Assembly: GCF_016861975.1 (NCBI RefSeq)
Contig: NZ_BOMB01000003.1
Location: 62,001 to 126,000 of the forward strand
Reading direction: 5' to 3'
Source: Actinocatenispora rupis
GTDB lineage: Bacteria > Actinomycetota > Actinomycetes > Mycobacteriales > Micromonosporaceae
DNA: 64,000 nt
Positions 42,873 through 51,175 of this stretch are shown here, piece by piece (positions within the stretch are counted from its first letter, which is position 1; every line of letters begins with the position of its first letter). The translations under genes and the position numbers were made by a program. Below the pieces are notes generated by a model. It was given only the letters and a program-made list of their open reading frames with translations, was not told where the DNA came from and made no database searches.

Positions 42873-44087
42873 GTGCCGGAGGTGCCGGCCGCCGCGGTCG
42901 AGCGGGTGTTCCGCGCCGAGTACGGGCGGGCGGTCGCGGTGCTGGTGCGCGCGTTCGGTGACCTCGACCTGGCCGAGGAGGCGGTGCAGGACGCGTTCAC
43001 CCGCGCACTGCACCGCTGGCCGGTGGACGGCGTACCGCCGAGTCCGGCCGGCTGGATCATCACGACCGCGCGCAACGGCGCGATCGACCGGCTGCGCCGC
43101 GAGGCGTCCCGGCCGGGGAAGTACGAGCAGGCGGCGCGGCTGGCCGCGCACGACGAGCCGGACGAGGAGGGCGCCGTGCACGACGACCGGCTCCGCCTCG
43201 TCTTCACCTGCTGCCACCCGGCGCTCGCCCCGGCGGCCCGGGTGGCGCTGACGCTGCGACTCGTCGGCGGGCTGACCACGGCGGAGATCGCCCGCGCGTT
43301 CCTGGTACCGGAGTCGACGATGGCGCAGCGGCTGGTACGGGCCAAGGCCAAGATCCGGGACGCGCGCATCCCGTACCGGGTGCCGTACGAGCAGGACCTG
43401 CCGGAGCGGCTGACGTCGGTGCTCGCCGTGGTGTACCTGGTCTTCACCGAGGGGTACGCGGCGAGTTCCGGCGACGCGCTGGTACGGGCGGACCTGTGCG
43501 CGGAGGCCGTACGGCTCGGCCGGCTGCTGGTCGAGCTGATGCCGGACGAGCCGGAGGCGGTGGGACTGCTCGCGCTGATGCTGCTGACCGAGTCCCGGCG
43601 CGACGCGCGCACCGACGCCGCCGGGCGGCTGGTGACGCTCGCGGAGCAGGACCGGGGTCGCTGGGACCGCGCGCTCGTCGCCGAGGGCCAGTCCCTGGTA
43701 CGCGCGTGCCTGCGCCGCGACCGTCCCGGCCCGTACCAGATCCAGGCGGCGATCAACGCGGTGCACGCCGACGCGCCGCGCGCCGCGGACACCGACTGGC
43801 GCCAGATCCTCGCCCTGTACGACCAGCTCCAGGCGATGACGCCGACGCCGGTCGTGGCGCTGCACCGGGCGGTCGCGGTCGCCGAGGTCGCCGGGCCCGC
43901 CGCGGCGCTCGACCTGGTCGACCCGCTCGACCTGCCCCGGCACCACCTGTACCACGCGGTCCGCGCGGACCTGCTGCGCCGGCTCGGCCGTACGGGTGAG
44001 GCGGCCGCGGCGTACGACACGGCGATCGCCCTGGCACGCAACGGAAGCGAGCGGGATCACCTGCGCCGGATGCGCGCCGGATGTTGA
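42873..44087 (+). CDS. RNA polymerase sigma factor, ECF42 type
   Basis: A 404-residue ECF sigma factor. Region 2 (VERVFRAEYGRAVAVLVRAFGDLDLAEEAVQDAF, ITTARNGAIDRLRRE) and region 4 (ALTLRLVGGLTTAEIARAFLVPESTMAQRLVRAKAKI) are followed by a C-terminal extension of about 200 residues (LAVVYLVFTEGY, LCAEAVRLGRLLVEL, LALMLLTESRR, and TPR-like GRTGEAAAAYDTAIAL) characteristic of ECF42. There is no anti-sigma gene; the extension is thought to take that role. GTG 42873 directly follows the YCII stop. Confidence 0.88.
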   Translation: MPEVPAAAVERVFRAEYGRAVAVLVRAFGDLDLAEEAVQDAFTRALHRWPVDGVPPSPAGWIITTARNGAIDRLRREASRPGKYEQAARLAAHDEPDEEGAVHDDRLRLVFTCCHPALAPAARVALTLRLVGGLTTAEIARAFLVPESTMAQRLVRAKAKIRDARIPYRVPYEQDLPERLTSVLAVVYLVFTEGYAASSGDALVRADLCAEAVRLGRLLVELMPDEPEAVGLLALMLLTESRRDARTDAAGRLVTLAEQDRGRWDRALVAEGQSLVRACLRRDRPGPYQIQAAINAVHADAPRAADTDWRQILALYDQLQAMTPTPVVALHRAVAVAEVAGPAAALDLVDPLDLPRHHLYHAVRADLLRRLGRTGEAAAAYDTAIALARNGSERDHLRRMRAGC

Positions 44088-44436
44088 CATCCGTTGCGGC
44101 GACTGGGTTTGATGGTCGGCGTGCCGCAAGGCCGCGCCCCCTCCGGAGAGAGATCGAGGACACCGAGACCGGGGGCGAGGGGCCGGCGGCACCCGATTCA
44201 GAGGGGGCAGTCGTGACGACTCACTTCACCGGGCGCTGCTGAGCCCATCCGGCCGCGCGCCACCCTCGCTCCCTTCCCGGTACGACCCCGTTTCCGCCGT
44301 GGGCTGCTGCACCCTCGACGGCGCGGGTGGCCGGGTCGTACCCTCCGCTTCCCGGACACCGTCCACTGTGGACCGGGCGGGTCGGTGTGCGCGCGTTTCC
44401 CTGTCGTACCAACCGATCCGACGCGTGAGGAGACGC
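44088..44436. other. 349-bp intergenic region
   Basis: Contains a 9-codon leader-like ORF (44213-44242) and a 13-bp palindrome GTCCACTGTGGAC near 44363-44375. No other gene or clear promoter was identified. Confidence 0.45.
44213..44242 (+). CDS. Possible 9-residue leader peptide
   Basis: GTG start, product MTTHFTGRC, TGA stop; AGAGGGGGC lies about 5 nt upstream. The Cys codon immediately before the stop would suit cysteine- or redox-dependent attenuation of the downstream nitroreductase-hemerythrin gene (start 44437), but this is speculation. Confidence 0.25.
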   Translation: MTTHFTGRC

Positions 44437-45258
44437 ATGCCCAACGAGTTCGACCAGCAGGTGATCGAGGAGTTCCGGGCCAACGCCGGGGTCGTCGGCG
44501 CATACGGCCGCCTGCTGTTGCTGACCACCACCGGCGCCCGTACCGGCGCACCGCACACCACGCCGCTCGGCTACCTGCCCGACGGGGACCGCACGCTCGT
44601 CCTCGCCTCCGCCGGGGGGTCGCCGCGCCACCCCGACGGGTACCGGAACGTGCTGGCGCAACCCCGGGTCACCGTGGAGACCGGCGTCTTCACGTACGAC
44701 GCGGACGCGGTGGTGCTCGACGGCGCGGAACGCGACCGGCTGTTCGACCGGGCGGTGGAGGCCGACCCGGGATGGCTGGCGTACCAGGAGAAGTCGGGGC
44801 GGACGATCCCCGTCGTGGCGCTGCACCCGGTGCGGTACGAGCGGGGCGGCGGCGCCTGGGGCGACGGCCTGCGCACCGTGCACGCCGCGTTCCGCCGCGA
44901 ACTCGCCCTGGTACGCGCGGAGGTCGCGGCGGCCGGACCGCGGCTCGGCGCGCAGCTCCGGATCAACTGCCTGACCCTGTGTCGCGGCCTGGAACACCAC
45001 CACCGGACCGAGGACGACGGGATGTTCCCGTACCTCGACGCGCACCGGCCGGACCTGGCCGACACCGTGGCGCGGCTGCGCGCCGAGCACGACACGGTGC
45101 ACCGGCTGCTCGACGAGCTGCGCGCCACGCTGGCCGACGACACCACCGAGCAGCCCGCCGTACTCGCCGAGGTGGACCGGCTCGTCGCCGAGGTCACCGC
45201 GCACCTCGACCGCGAGGAGGCGGAACTCGTCGCGGTACTCAACGCCGCGGCCCCGTAG
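44437..45258 (+). CDS. DDN-type (F420-dependent) nitroreductase fused to a hemerythrin-like domain
   Basis: A 273-residue fusion. Residues about 15-130 are a deazaflavin-dependent nitroreductase split barrel (LLLTTTGARTGAPHTTPLGYL, LVLASAGGSPRHPDGYRNVLAQP, VEADPGWLAYQ). Residues about 150-270 are a four-helix HHE domain: RGLEHHHRTEDDGMFPYL, RLRAEHDTVHRLLDEL and AHLDREEAELV supply the His/Asp/Glu iron ligands. A di-iron sensor or carrier coupled to an F420 reductase is suggested, perhaps for O2, NO or peroxide. GAGGAG precedes ATG 44437; the longer open frame from 44299 lacks signals. Confidence 0.8.
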   Translation: MPNEFDQQVIEEFRANAGVVGAYGRLLLLTTTGARTGAPHTTPLGYLPDGDRTLVLASAGGSPRHPDGYRNVLAQPRVTVETGVFTYDADAVVLDGAERDRLFDRAVEADPGWLAYQEKSGRTIPVVALHPVRYERGGGAWGDGLRTVHAAFRRELALVRAEVAAAGPRLGAQLRINCLTLCRGLEHHHRTEDDGMFPYLDAHRPDLADTVARLRAEHDTVHRLLDELRATLADDTTEQPAVLAEVDRLVAEVTAHLDREEAELVAVLNAAAP

Positions 45259-45291
45259 CCGGCGCCGCGGCGAGCGCCGCCGCGGTACGGC

Positions 45292-45759
45292 TCAGGCGGT
45301 GCGGACGGTGACGCTGCGGCCCGCCGGTACGTGCACGGTCGCCGCGCCGGACGGGTCGACGGTCAGCACGATGCCGTCGATCGCGGCGCGGCGGCTGCCG
45401 GCGGGTGCAGCCTGCGGCGCGACCTGCCCGGCGGCCCGGGTGTCCAGGTACTGCACGGGTTTCGCGTACCCGTCGTTGCCCCACGGCTGGCCCGGGTTCG
45501 GCTGGCCGAGCAGGTGGCCCCAGGTCGTCGACGGGGTACCGCCGAACCGGGTCTTGCCGCCGGGCAGCACCTGCGTCTTCGCCAGGTCGAGGTCGTACAC
45601 GGCGATGACGGTGTTGCGGTAGATGCCGAGCAGCACGTCGCCGTACTGCTGCAGGCTCTGCGCGTCCACACCGGGCCAGTCGCCCAGCACGGCCTCGTCC
45701 GGCGTGGTCGAACCGGTCAGCACGGACAGCCAGCTCTGCTGGACCTGTACCAGGATCAT
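45292..45759 (-). CDS. Hypothetical protein
   Basis: A 155-residue soluble protein (MILVQVQQSWLSVLTG...). It has no signal peptide or membrane segment. DEAVLGDWPGVDAQSLQQYGDVLLGIYRNTVIAVYDL suggests a PUA/EVE-like small beta barrel, but no family is recognised with confidence. ATG 45759 has GGGAGG 5-6 nt upstream. The C-terminal about 30 residues (AAIDGIVLTVDPSGAATVHV) are beta-rich. Convergent with the nitroreductase-hemerythrin gene. Confidence 0.55.
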   Translation of the reverse strand: MILVQVQQSWLSVLTGSTTPDEAVLGDWPGVDAQSLQQYGDVLLGIYRNTVIAVYDLDLAKTQVLPGGKTRFGGTPSTTWGHLLGQPNPGQPWGNDGYAKPVQYLDTRAAGQVAPQAAPAGSRRAAIDGIVLTVDPSGAATVHVPAGRSVTVRTA

Positions 45760-46009
45760 CGTCGCCTCCCGAGGCGGATCTCGACGTTTCGCACCGATCG
45801 GTAGCATCCCACCGTCCGTACCTGGGCCGGCCGCGGGGCACCCACCGCGACCGGCTGCGTTACCCGCCGTTTACTCGGGCGGCGACTCCCCGCAGCGCCC
45901 CGACCACGCACCGCGGATCCACGCCGTACCAAGCGATCCGCGGTGACCGGCTCGTACCCGGTTGCTACCGTCGGTGCCGGCCCGCGGCCGGGCCGGAGCG
46001 GAGGGGACC

Positions 46010-46810
46010 GTGACCGTGGAGCGCATAGCCTGCGAGTGGTGCCGGGTGCAGAACCCGCCGGGCACCACGAGCTGCCAGACCTGCGGGGCGCCGCTCGACG
46101 AGCGGAACCGGGTGACCGACTCGGGCTGGCGGGAGGCGCCCCGGCTGCGCGACCTGACCGAGTTCCGGTTCTCCGGCAGCGTCTGTCAGGTCGAGGGCGA
46201 GCTGGTCCCGGTCGCCGAGATGGCCCTCGCCCCCAACGACTGGGTGTACTTCGAGCATCACGTGATGCTGTGGAAGGACGAGCGGGTGCCGCTGTCGTCG
46301 ATGCAGACGGGCGGCGGGTTGCGGCGGATGTTCGCCGGCATGCCGTTCGTACTGTCGGTGGCGAGCGGGCCGGGGCGCATCGCGTTCTCCCGGGACGCGC
46401 CGGGCGAGCTGGTCGTGCTGCCGATGCACCCGGGCATGGAGCTGGACGTACGCGAGCACGCGTTCCTGCTCGCCGCCGGCTCGGTGAACTACTCGTTCAT
46501 CCGGATCAAGGGCCTGGCCAACATCCTGCACGGCGGCAACGGGATGTACCTGGACCGCTTCATCACGCAGCAGTACCCGGGGGTGCTGTTGCTGCACGGC
46601 AACGGCAACGTGCTGGAGCGCACGCTCCGGCCGGGTGAGAAGATCCTGGTCGAGCCGGGCGGCTTCCTCTACAAGGACGCCTCGGTGCAGATGCAGGCGG
46701 TGCAGCAGGACCTGCGGGTCGGCCTGATGCGCAAGCTCTACCTCGCCGAGATGACCGGACCCGGCCGCGTCGGCATCCAGTCCATGTACGTGCACCACCG
46801 GACCGGCTGA
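46010..46810 (+). CDS. AIM24-like protein with N-terminal zinc ribbon (copy 1)
   Basis: A 266-residue protein. Residues 1-35 hold a rubredoxin-type zinc ribbon (CEWC ... CQTC). The remainder is an AIM24/TrpRNA-binding-like trimeric beta fold (PF01987): VEGELVPVAEMALAPNDWVYFEHHVMLWKD, FVLSVASGPGRIAFSRDAPGELVVLPM, HAFLLAAGSVNYSFIRI and LLLHGNGNVLERTLRPGEKILVEPGGFL (sequences split across strands). GTG 46010 has GGAGG upstream. It precedes a paralogue by 30 bp. The biochemical role of bacterial AIM24 proteins is unknown. Confidence 0.75.
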   Translation: MTVERIACEWCRVQNPPGTTSCQTCGAPLDERNRVTDSGWREAPRLRDLTEFRFSGSVCQVEGELVPVAEMALAPNDWVYFEHHVMLWKDERVPLSSMQTGGGLRRMFAGMPFVLSVASGPGRIAFSRDAPGELVVLPMHPGMELDVREHAFLLAAGSVNYSFIRIKGLANILHGGNGMYLDRFITQQYPGVLLLHGNGNVLERTLRPGEKILVEPGGFLYKDASVQMQAVQQDLRVGLMRKLYLAEMTGPGRVGIQSMYVHHRTG

Positions 46811-46840
46811 CATGGCGGCACTCCACCGGTCGGAGGCCCG

Positions 46841-47725
46841 ATGACCACTCACGTCTACACCTGCCGGTACTGCCGGCACGCGAGCGACCCGACCGCGCGG
46901 TCGTGCGTCCGGTGCGGTGCGCCGGTCGACGTGCGGGCCGCGGTGACGACGTCCGGCTGGCAGCGCCAGGAGCCGATCCCGGACATGGCGCGCATCCAGT
47001 TCGGCCAGTCGTACGTGCAGATCGAGGGCACGCAGGTGCCGGTCGCCGACTTCGCGCTCGCGAACGGCGACCGGATCTACTTCTCGCACCACTCGCTGCT
47101 GTGGACCGACCCGTCCACGCGCCTGTCGAACATGGGGCTGTCCGGCGGCTGGAAGCGCATCATGGGCGGGCTGCCGCTGTTCATGATCGAGGCGCACGGG
47201 CCGGGGCACGCCGCGCTGTCCGACAACCACGCCGGCGACCTGGTCTGCCTGCCACTCGACCACGGCCAGCAGATGTGGGTACGCGAGCACCGGTTCCTCG
47301 CCGCCACCGGCAACATCACGTACGACTGGACGTCGACCGGGGTGTGGTACACGACGCGGTCCGGGGACGAGACGGAGACGCACTACCCGCTGGGCCAGTT
47401 CGGTGACGTGTTCACCGCGCGGGAGGCGCCGGGGCTGCTGATGCTGCACGCGCCGGGCAACACGTTCGTCCGCGACCTCGCGCCGAACGAGACGCTGCTG
47501 ATCCAGCCGTCCGCCCTGCTGTACCGGGACCTGACCGTCGGGACGCACCTGCACCTGGAGTACCCGCGGTCGGCGGTGAGCTTCTGGCTGTCGAGCTACA
47601 GCTACCGCAACGTGTGGCTGCGGCTGGTCGGTCCGGGCCGGGTCGCGGTGACCTCGGTGACCGAGCACCCGGAGGAGAGCAACCGCATCGTCCGCTCGTC
47701 GTACGCGACGACCTGGCGGTGGTGA
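46841..47725 (+). CDS. AIM24-like protein with N-terminal zinc ribbon (copy 2)
   Basis: A 294-residue paralogue of the preceding protein: zinc ribbon CRYC ... CVRC (residues 8-25), then the same beta fold (YVQIEGTQVPVADFALANGDRIYF, FMIEAHGPGHAALSDNHAGDLVCLPL, HRFLAATGNITYDW, LLMLHAPGNTFVRDLAPNETLLIQPSALLY). A Thr/Glu-rich insertion and a longer C-terminus (SYATTWRW) distinguish it. The pair probably forms hetero-oligomers and looks like a single tandem duplication. Confidence 0.75.
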   Translation: MTTHVYTCRYCRHASDPTARSCVRCGAPVDVRAAVTTSGWQRQEPIPDMARIQFGQSYVQIEGTQVPVADFALANGDRIYFSHHSLLWTDPSTRLSNMGLSGGWKRIMGGLPLFMIEAHGPGHAALSDNHAGDLVCLPLDHGQQMWVREHRFLAATGNITYDWTSTGVWYTTRSGDETETHYPLGQFGDVFTAREAPGLLMLHAPGNTFVRDLAPNETLLIQPSALLYRDLTVGTHLHLEYPRSAVSFWLSSYSYRNVWLRLVGPGRVAVTSVTEHPEESNRIVRSSYATTWRW

Positions 47726-47795
47726 GGGCGCGCGGGACCGCGGCGGGCGCGCGGACGGACTAGGTTGGCGGCACCCTTCGACCGAGAGGTACGCC

Positions 47796-48158
47796 ATGCC
47801 CAGCGACCTGACCGCCCGCGTGTTCCGCGCGGTGGACGCCACCGACGTGCCGGCGTTCGTGGACCTGTTCACGCCGGACGGTTCGATGACCTTCGGCAAC
47901 TCCGCGCCGCTGTCCGGCCGCGAGGCGATCGCCGCGGGCCTGACCGCCTTCTACGCCACGCTGTCCGGCCTCCGGCACGACATCCGCAACGAGTGGACGG
48001 TCGGCGCCGACACGGTCGTGGAGGCGACGGTGACGTACTCGCTGCCGGACGGGCGGGAGGTTCCGGTGCCAGCGGTGACGATCTTCCACACCGACGGCGG
48101 CGGCCTGATCGACGACTACCGCATCTTCATCGACCTGGCGCCGCTCGCCGCGGGCTGA
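47796..48158 (+). CDS. SnoaL-like (NTF2-fold) protein
   Basis: A 120-residue NTF2-like protein: AVDATDVPAFVDLFTPDGSMTFGNSAPLSGREAI is the standard SnoaL-like opening (shown whole it spans residues 12-45), ending with IDDYRIFIDLAPL. Members are polyketide cyclases, isomerases or small-molecule binders; which applies is unknown. GAGAGG precedes ATG 47796, with a TAGGTT -10 box near 47761. Confidence 0.75.
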   Translation: MPSDLTARVFRAVDATDVPAFVDLFTPDGSMTFGNSAPLSGREAIAAGLTAFYATLSGLRHDIRNEWTVGADTVVEATVTYSLPDGREVPVPAVTIFHTDGGGLIDDYRIFIDLAPLAAG

Positions 48159-48194
48159 CGCGGGCTGTCAGGCCGGCGGCCGACACTGGCCGCC

Positions 48195-48749
48195 ATGACG
48201 ACGGAGTACTTCACGGCGGTCAGCCTCGACGGGTACGTGGCGGATCCGGACGGTGGGATGGACTGGCTGTCCGGGTTCCCGCCCACCGCGGCGAAGCGGG
48301 ACCGGTTCGAGCGGTTCTTCGCCGGTGTGGGGGCGATGGCGATGGGCGCCACCACGTACCGGTGGGTGCTGGCGCACGAGAAGCCCGAGGCGTGGCGGCG
48401 GCACTACGGCGACACCCCCTGCTGGGTGTTCACCCACCACGACCTGCCGGTACCGCCGGGCGCGGACGTACGGTTCGTGTCGGGTGACGTGGCCGCGGCG
48501 CACGACGCGATGCGCGCGGTGACGACGCCGTCCGCGCCGACGGTGTGGCTGGTCGGCGGTGGGGTGCTCGCGGCGCGGTTCGCCGCCGCGGGCCGGCTCG
48601 ACCGGGTACACCTGGGTGTCGCGCCGGTCGTCCTCGGCGGCGGTGCTCCCGTGCTGCCGGTGCGTACCGGGCCCTTGCGGCTGGCGCGCGTGGACCAGGA
48701 CGGCGCGTTCGTGTTCCTCACGTACGAGGTGCCGGATCGGCTCGGCTGA
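48195..48749 (+). CDS. Dihydrofolate-reductase-like (RibD C-terminal) protein
   Basis: A 184-residue NADPH-dependent reductase-fold protein: FTAVSLDGYVADPDGGMDWL, GAMAMGATTYRWVL, WVFTHHDL, VWLVGGGVLAARFAAAGRLDRVHLGVAPVVLGGGAPVL (in parts) are the RibD_C motifs. Not the housekeeping DHFR; substrate unknown. It follows the SnoaL gene by 36 bp. Confidence 0.82.
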   Translation: MTTEYFTAVSLDGYVADPDGGMDWLSGFPPTAAKRDRFERFFAGVGAMAMGATTYRWVLAHEKPEAWRRHYGDTPCWVFTHHDLPVPPGADVRFVSGDVAAAHDAMRAVTTPSAPTVWLVGGGVLAARFAAAGRLDRVHLGVAPVVLGGGAPVLPVRTGPLRLARVDQDGAFVFLTYEVPDRLG

Positions 48750-48761
48750 GCCGATCCGGGC

Positions 48762-50408
48762 TCAGAGGTCCTGGGCGGCGGCGTACCCGAAGACCATGGC
48801 GGGGCCGATCGTGGCGCCCGGCCCGGGGTACGTCTCGCCCATGACGGCGGCGGAGGTGTTGCCGGTGGCGTACAGGCCGGCGATCGGGGTTCCGTTGGGG
48901 CGCAGCACCCGGCCGTCCGGGTCGGTGACGAGCCCGCCCTTGGTGCCGATGTCCCCCGGGTACACGCGGACCGCGTACAGCGGCGGGGTGGTGAGCGGCA
49001 GCAGGTTCGGGTTGTGGAGGGTCGGGTCGCCGTAGTAGCGGTCGTAGGCGCTGTCGCCGCGGCCGAAGTCGGTGTCGCGGCCGGCGCGCGCGAGGTCGTT
49101 GTACCGCGCGATCGTGCGGCGCAGGGTCGCCGCGGGCACGTCGATCCGGTCGGCGAGGTCGGCGATGCTGCGACCGGTCCGCACGAACCCGCTCTCGTAC
49201 CACCGGGCCGGGAACGGCTGCCGCGGGAACGTCCCGGCGACGACGTACCGGTTCTTGGCGCGCCGGTCGAAGACCGCCCACGAGTACGGCACGGCGCCCG
49301 CGGCGTACATCCGGTCCACGAACTCGTGGTACGGCAGCGACTCGTTCAGGTACCGCTCGCCGCCGGCGTCCACCACGATCAGGTTCGGGATGCCGCGGTC
49401 GGAGACGAGGAAGAACGGCGCCGCGCCGGGCGGGAGCAGGCTCGGCGCGCCCCACACCCGGTCCATCAGGTCGGCGGCGGCGCCGAGCCCGACCCCGAGC
49501 CGGATCGCGTCGCCGGTCTGCCCCTCCGGCGCGGACGTCCACGCCACGTCCGTCGGATGCGGCAGGTACTCGTCGCGCATCGGCGCGGAGCGGGAGAACC
49601 CGCCGGCCGCCAGGATCACGCCGCGCCGCGCGGTGATGGTGCGCGCGCCGTGCCGGTCGCGTACCCGGACGCCGGTGACGTGCGCGCGCTCGTCGGTGGT
49701 CAGCTCCACCAGCTCGGTACCGAGCAGCACCGGTACGTCCGCGTCGCGCAGCGCCAGCCGCAGCCGCGCCACGAGCGCCTGCCCCAACGTGAGCGGGTCG
49801 TACCCGGTGGCACGGGCGCGGACGAGGCGCGCGCCGAGCGTGAGCGACCGGGCCCGGCCCCGCCACGTCCGGGTCACCATGGTGACGTCGTGGAACTCCG
49901 CGGCGCTCATGGCGAAGCCCTTGGTGTCGATGCTCGGCGGGCGCAGTGCCGCCCGGTCCGGGCCGAGCAGCCGGCCGTCGATCAGCTCCGCCTCGACCGA
50001 GCGGCCCTCGGGCATTCCGCCCGGCCGCTCCGGGTAGTAGTCCGGGTAGCCGGGGACGTACGCGAAGCGCAGCCATTCCGTACGCTCCGCCAGGAACCGC
50101 AGCATCTCCGGCCCGCGCCGCAGGTACGCGTCGGTGCGCTCGCGCGGCACCCGGTCGCCGACCGTCGCGTCCAGGTACCGCCGGGCCCGCTCGTACGAGT
50201 CGGGGACGCCGGCCGCGTGCAGCAGGTGGTTGTCCGGGATCCACAGCGCGCCGCCGGACAGCGCCGTGGTCCCGCCGTACACGTCGGTCTTCTCGACGAC
50301 GACCGCGGACAGCCCGCGCAGGGCGGCGGTCAGCGCCGCGGTCAGCCCACCGCCGCCCGACCCGACCACCACGACGTCGTACCCGGAGCGACGTTCGGTG
50401 CCGGCCAT
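48762..50408 (-). CDS. FAD-dependent 3-ketosteroid delta1-dehydrogenase-like flavoprotein
   Basis: A 548-residue flavoprotein of the fumarate-reductase/KstD group. Rossmann motif VVVGSGGGGLTAALTAALRG (residues 13-32), VVVEKTDVYGGTTALSGGALWIP, ILAAGGFSRS, and C-terminal GNTSAAVMGETYPGPGATIG with PAMVFGYAAA, which closely resembles the GNTxAxVMGxTYPGPGxTIGPA signature of 3-oxosteroid 1-dehydrogenases. It probably dehydrogenates a steroid-like or cyclic ketone. No other steroid catabolism gene is in the window. ATG 50408; divergent from the XRE regulator. Confidence 0.82.
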   Translation of the reverse strand: MAGTERRSGYDVVVVGSGGGGLTAALTAALRGLSAVVVEKTDVYGGTTALSGGALWIPDNHLLHAAGVPDSYERARRYLDATVGDRVPRERTDAYLRRGPEMLRFLAERTEWLRFAYVPGYPDYYPERPGGMPEGRSVEAELIDGRLLGPDRAALRPPSIDTKGFAMSAAEFHDVTMVTRTWRGRARSLTLGARLVRARATGYDPLTLGQALVARLRLALRDADVPVLLGTELVELTTDERAHVTGVRVRDRHGARTITARRGVILAAGGFSRSAPMRDEYLPHPTDVAWTSAPEGQTGDAIRLGVGLGAAADLMDRVWGAPSLLPPGAAPFFLVSDRGIPNLIVVDAGGERYLNESLPYHEFVDRMYAAGAVPYSWAVFDRRAKNRYVVAGTFPRQPFPARWYESGFVRTGRSIADLADRIDVPAATLRRTIARYNDLARAGRDTDFGRGDSAYDRYYGDPTLHNPNLLPLTTPPLYAVRVYPGDIGTKGGLVTDPDGRVLRPNGTPIAGLYATGNTSAAVMGETYPGPGATIGPAMVFGYAAAQDL

Positions 50409-50515
50409 GGCGCCCCCTGTGGTCGAGTCCGCCGTGGCACCAGTACAGCACTTCGGGCGGCGCCCGGTACCGGGATCGGCCGGGCCCGCCGCCGCCGACG
50501 TCCACCGGGCGGTAC

Positions 50516-50533
50516 CGTTCGGGTCAGCGAACG
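50516..50533. promoter_or_regulatory. XRE-cupin operator, copy 1 (upstream of the regulator gene)
   Basis: CGTTCGGGTCAGCGAACG: 6-bp arms CGTTCG/CGAACG. It overlaps a TACCGT -10 box (50513-50518) just upstream of the regulator's start at 50546 and is 16/18 identical to the palindrome at 51145. Confidence 0.65.
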
Positions 50534-50545
50534 CGGGAGGCGCAC

Positions 50546-51124
50546 ATGCAGGAGTCGGTACGGGACACGCTCGCGGCGAACCTGCGACACGCGCGTACCC
50601 GCCGCGGCCTGTCGCTGTCCGAGCTGTCGCGGCGGTCGGGGATCGGCAAGGCGACGCTGTCGGCGCTGGAGTCCGGCGCCGGCAACCCGACGATCGAGAC
50701 GGTGTTCAGCCTGTCCCGCGCGCTCGAACTGCCGATCTCCGACCTGCTCGACCAGCGCCCGGCCGGGATGACCGTGGTACGCGCCGCCGAGGCGGAGGTC
50801 CTCACCGGCGAGGGTGTCGATCTGCGGCTGCTGCGCCGGATCGAGGCCGGCCCGGCCCTCGTCGAGGTGTACGACCAGCGGGTGCGCGCGGGTCGGCGGC
50901 AACCGTCGCTCGGGCACGTCGGCACCGAGTACACGGTGGTGCAGGACGGGGCGCTGCGGGTGGAGGTGGACGGCACGGTCGCCGAGCTGGGGCCGGGGGA
51001 CTGCGTCAGCTTCGACGCCCGCCTCCCCCACCGGTACGCGGCGCCCGACGGCCCGGTCCGTTCGGTGCTGCTGCTGGCGTACGACGCGCCGCACCCGGCC
51101 GGGCCCGGCCACCCGCACCCCTGA
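50546..51124 (+). CDS. XRE-family regulator with C-terminal cupin domain
   Basis: A 192-residue regulator. HTH LRHARTRRGLSLSELSRRSGIGKATLSALESG (residues 13-44, in parts), then a linker and a small cupin (EVYDQRVRAGRR, HVGTEYTVVQDGALRV, LGPGDCVSFDARLPHRY). Such proteins usually sense amino acids or related small molecules. It lies 51 bp upstream of the DapA-family gene on the same strand, and near-identical palindromes precede itself and that operon, so it is probably autoregulated and controls hydroxyproline-type catabolism. ATG 50546 has GGGAGG upstream. Confidence 0.87.
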   Translation: MQESVRDTLAANLRHARTRRGLSLSELSRRSGIGKATLSALESGAGNPTIETVFSLSRALELPISDLLDQRPAGMTVVRAAEAEVLTGEGVDLRLLRRIEAGPALVEVYDQRVRAGRRQPSLGHVGTEYTVVQDGALRVEVDGTVAELGPGDCVSFDARLPHRYAAPDGPVRSVLLLAYDAPHPAGPGHPHP

Positions 51125-51136
51125 GGTGCGACGCGC

Positions 51137-51162
51137 TAGTCTGGCGTTCGGTTCACCGAACG
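51137..51162 (+). promoter_or_regulatory. Promoter and XRE-cupin operator, copy 2 (upstream of the dapA-like operon)
   Basis: TAGTCT (51137-51142) is a -10 box; CGTTCGGT (51145-51152) and ACCGAACG (51155-51162) are perfect 8-bp arms with a 2-bp centre, covering the expected transcription start. It matches the palindrome at 50516. Confidence 0.7.
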
Positions 51163-51175
51163 AACGGAGCGTCGC

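Noticed and set aside
48762-50408. KstD-like flavoprotein as the missing hydroxyproline dehydrogenase
   Set aside because: Its C-terminal signature is that of 3-ketosteroid dehydrogenases, it is divergent, and it lacks the shared operator motif.
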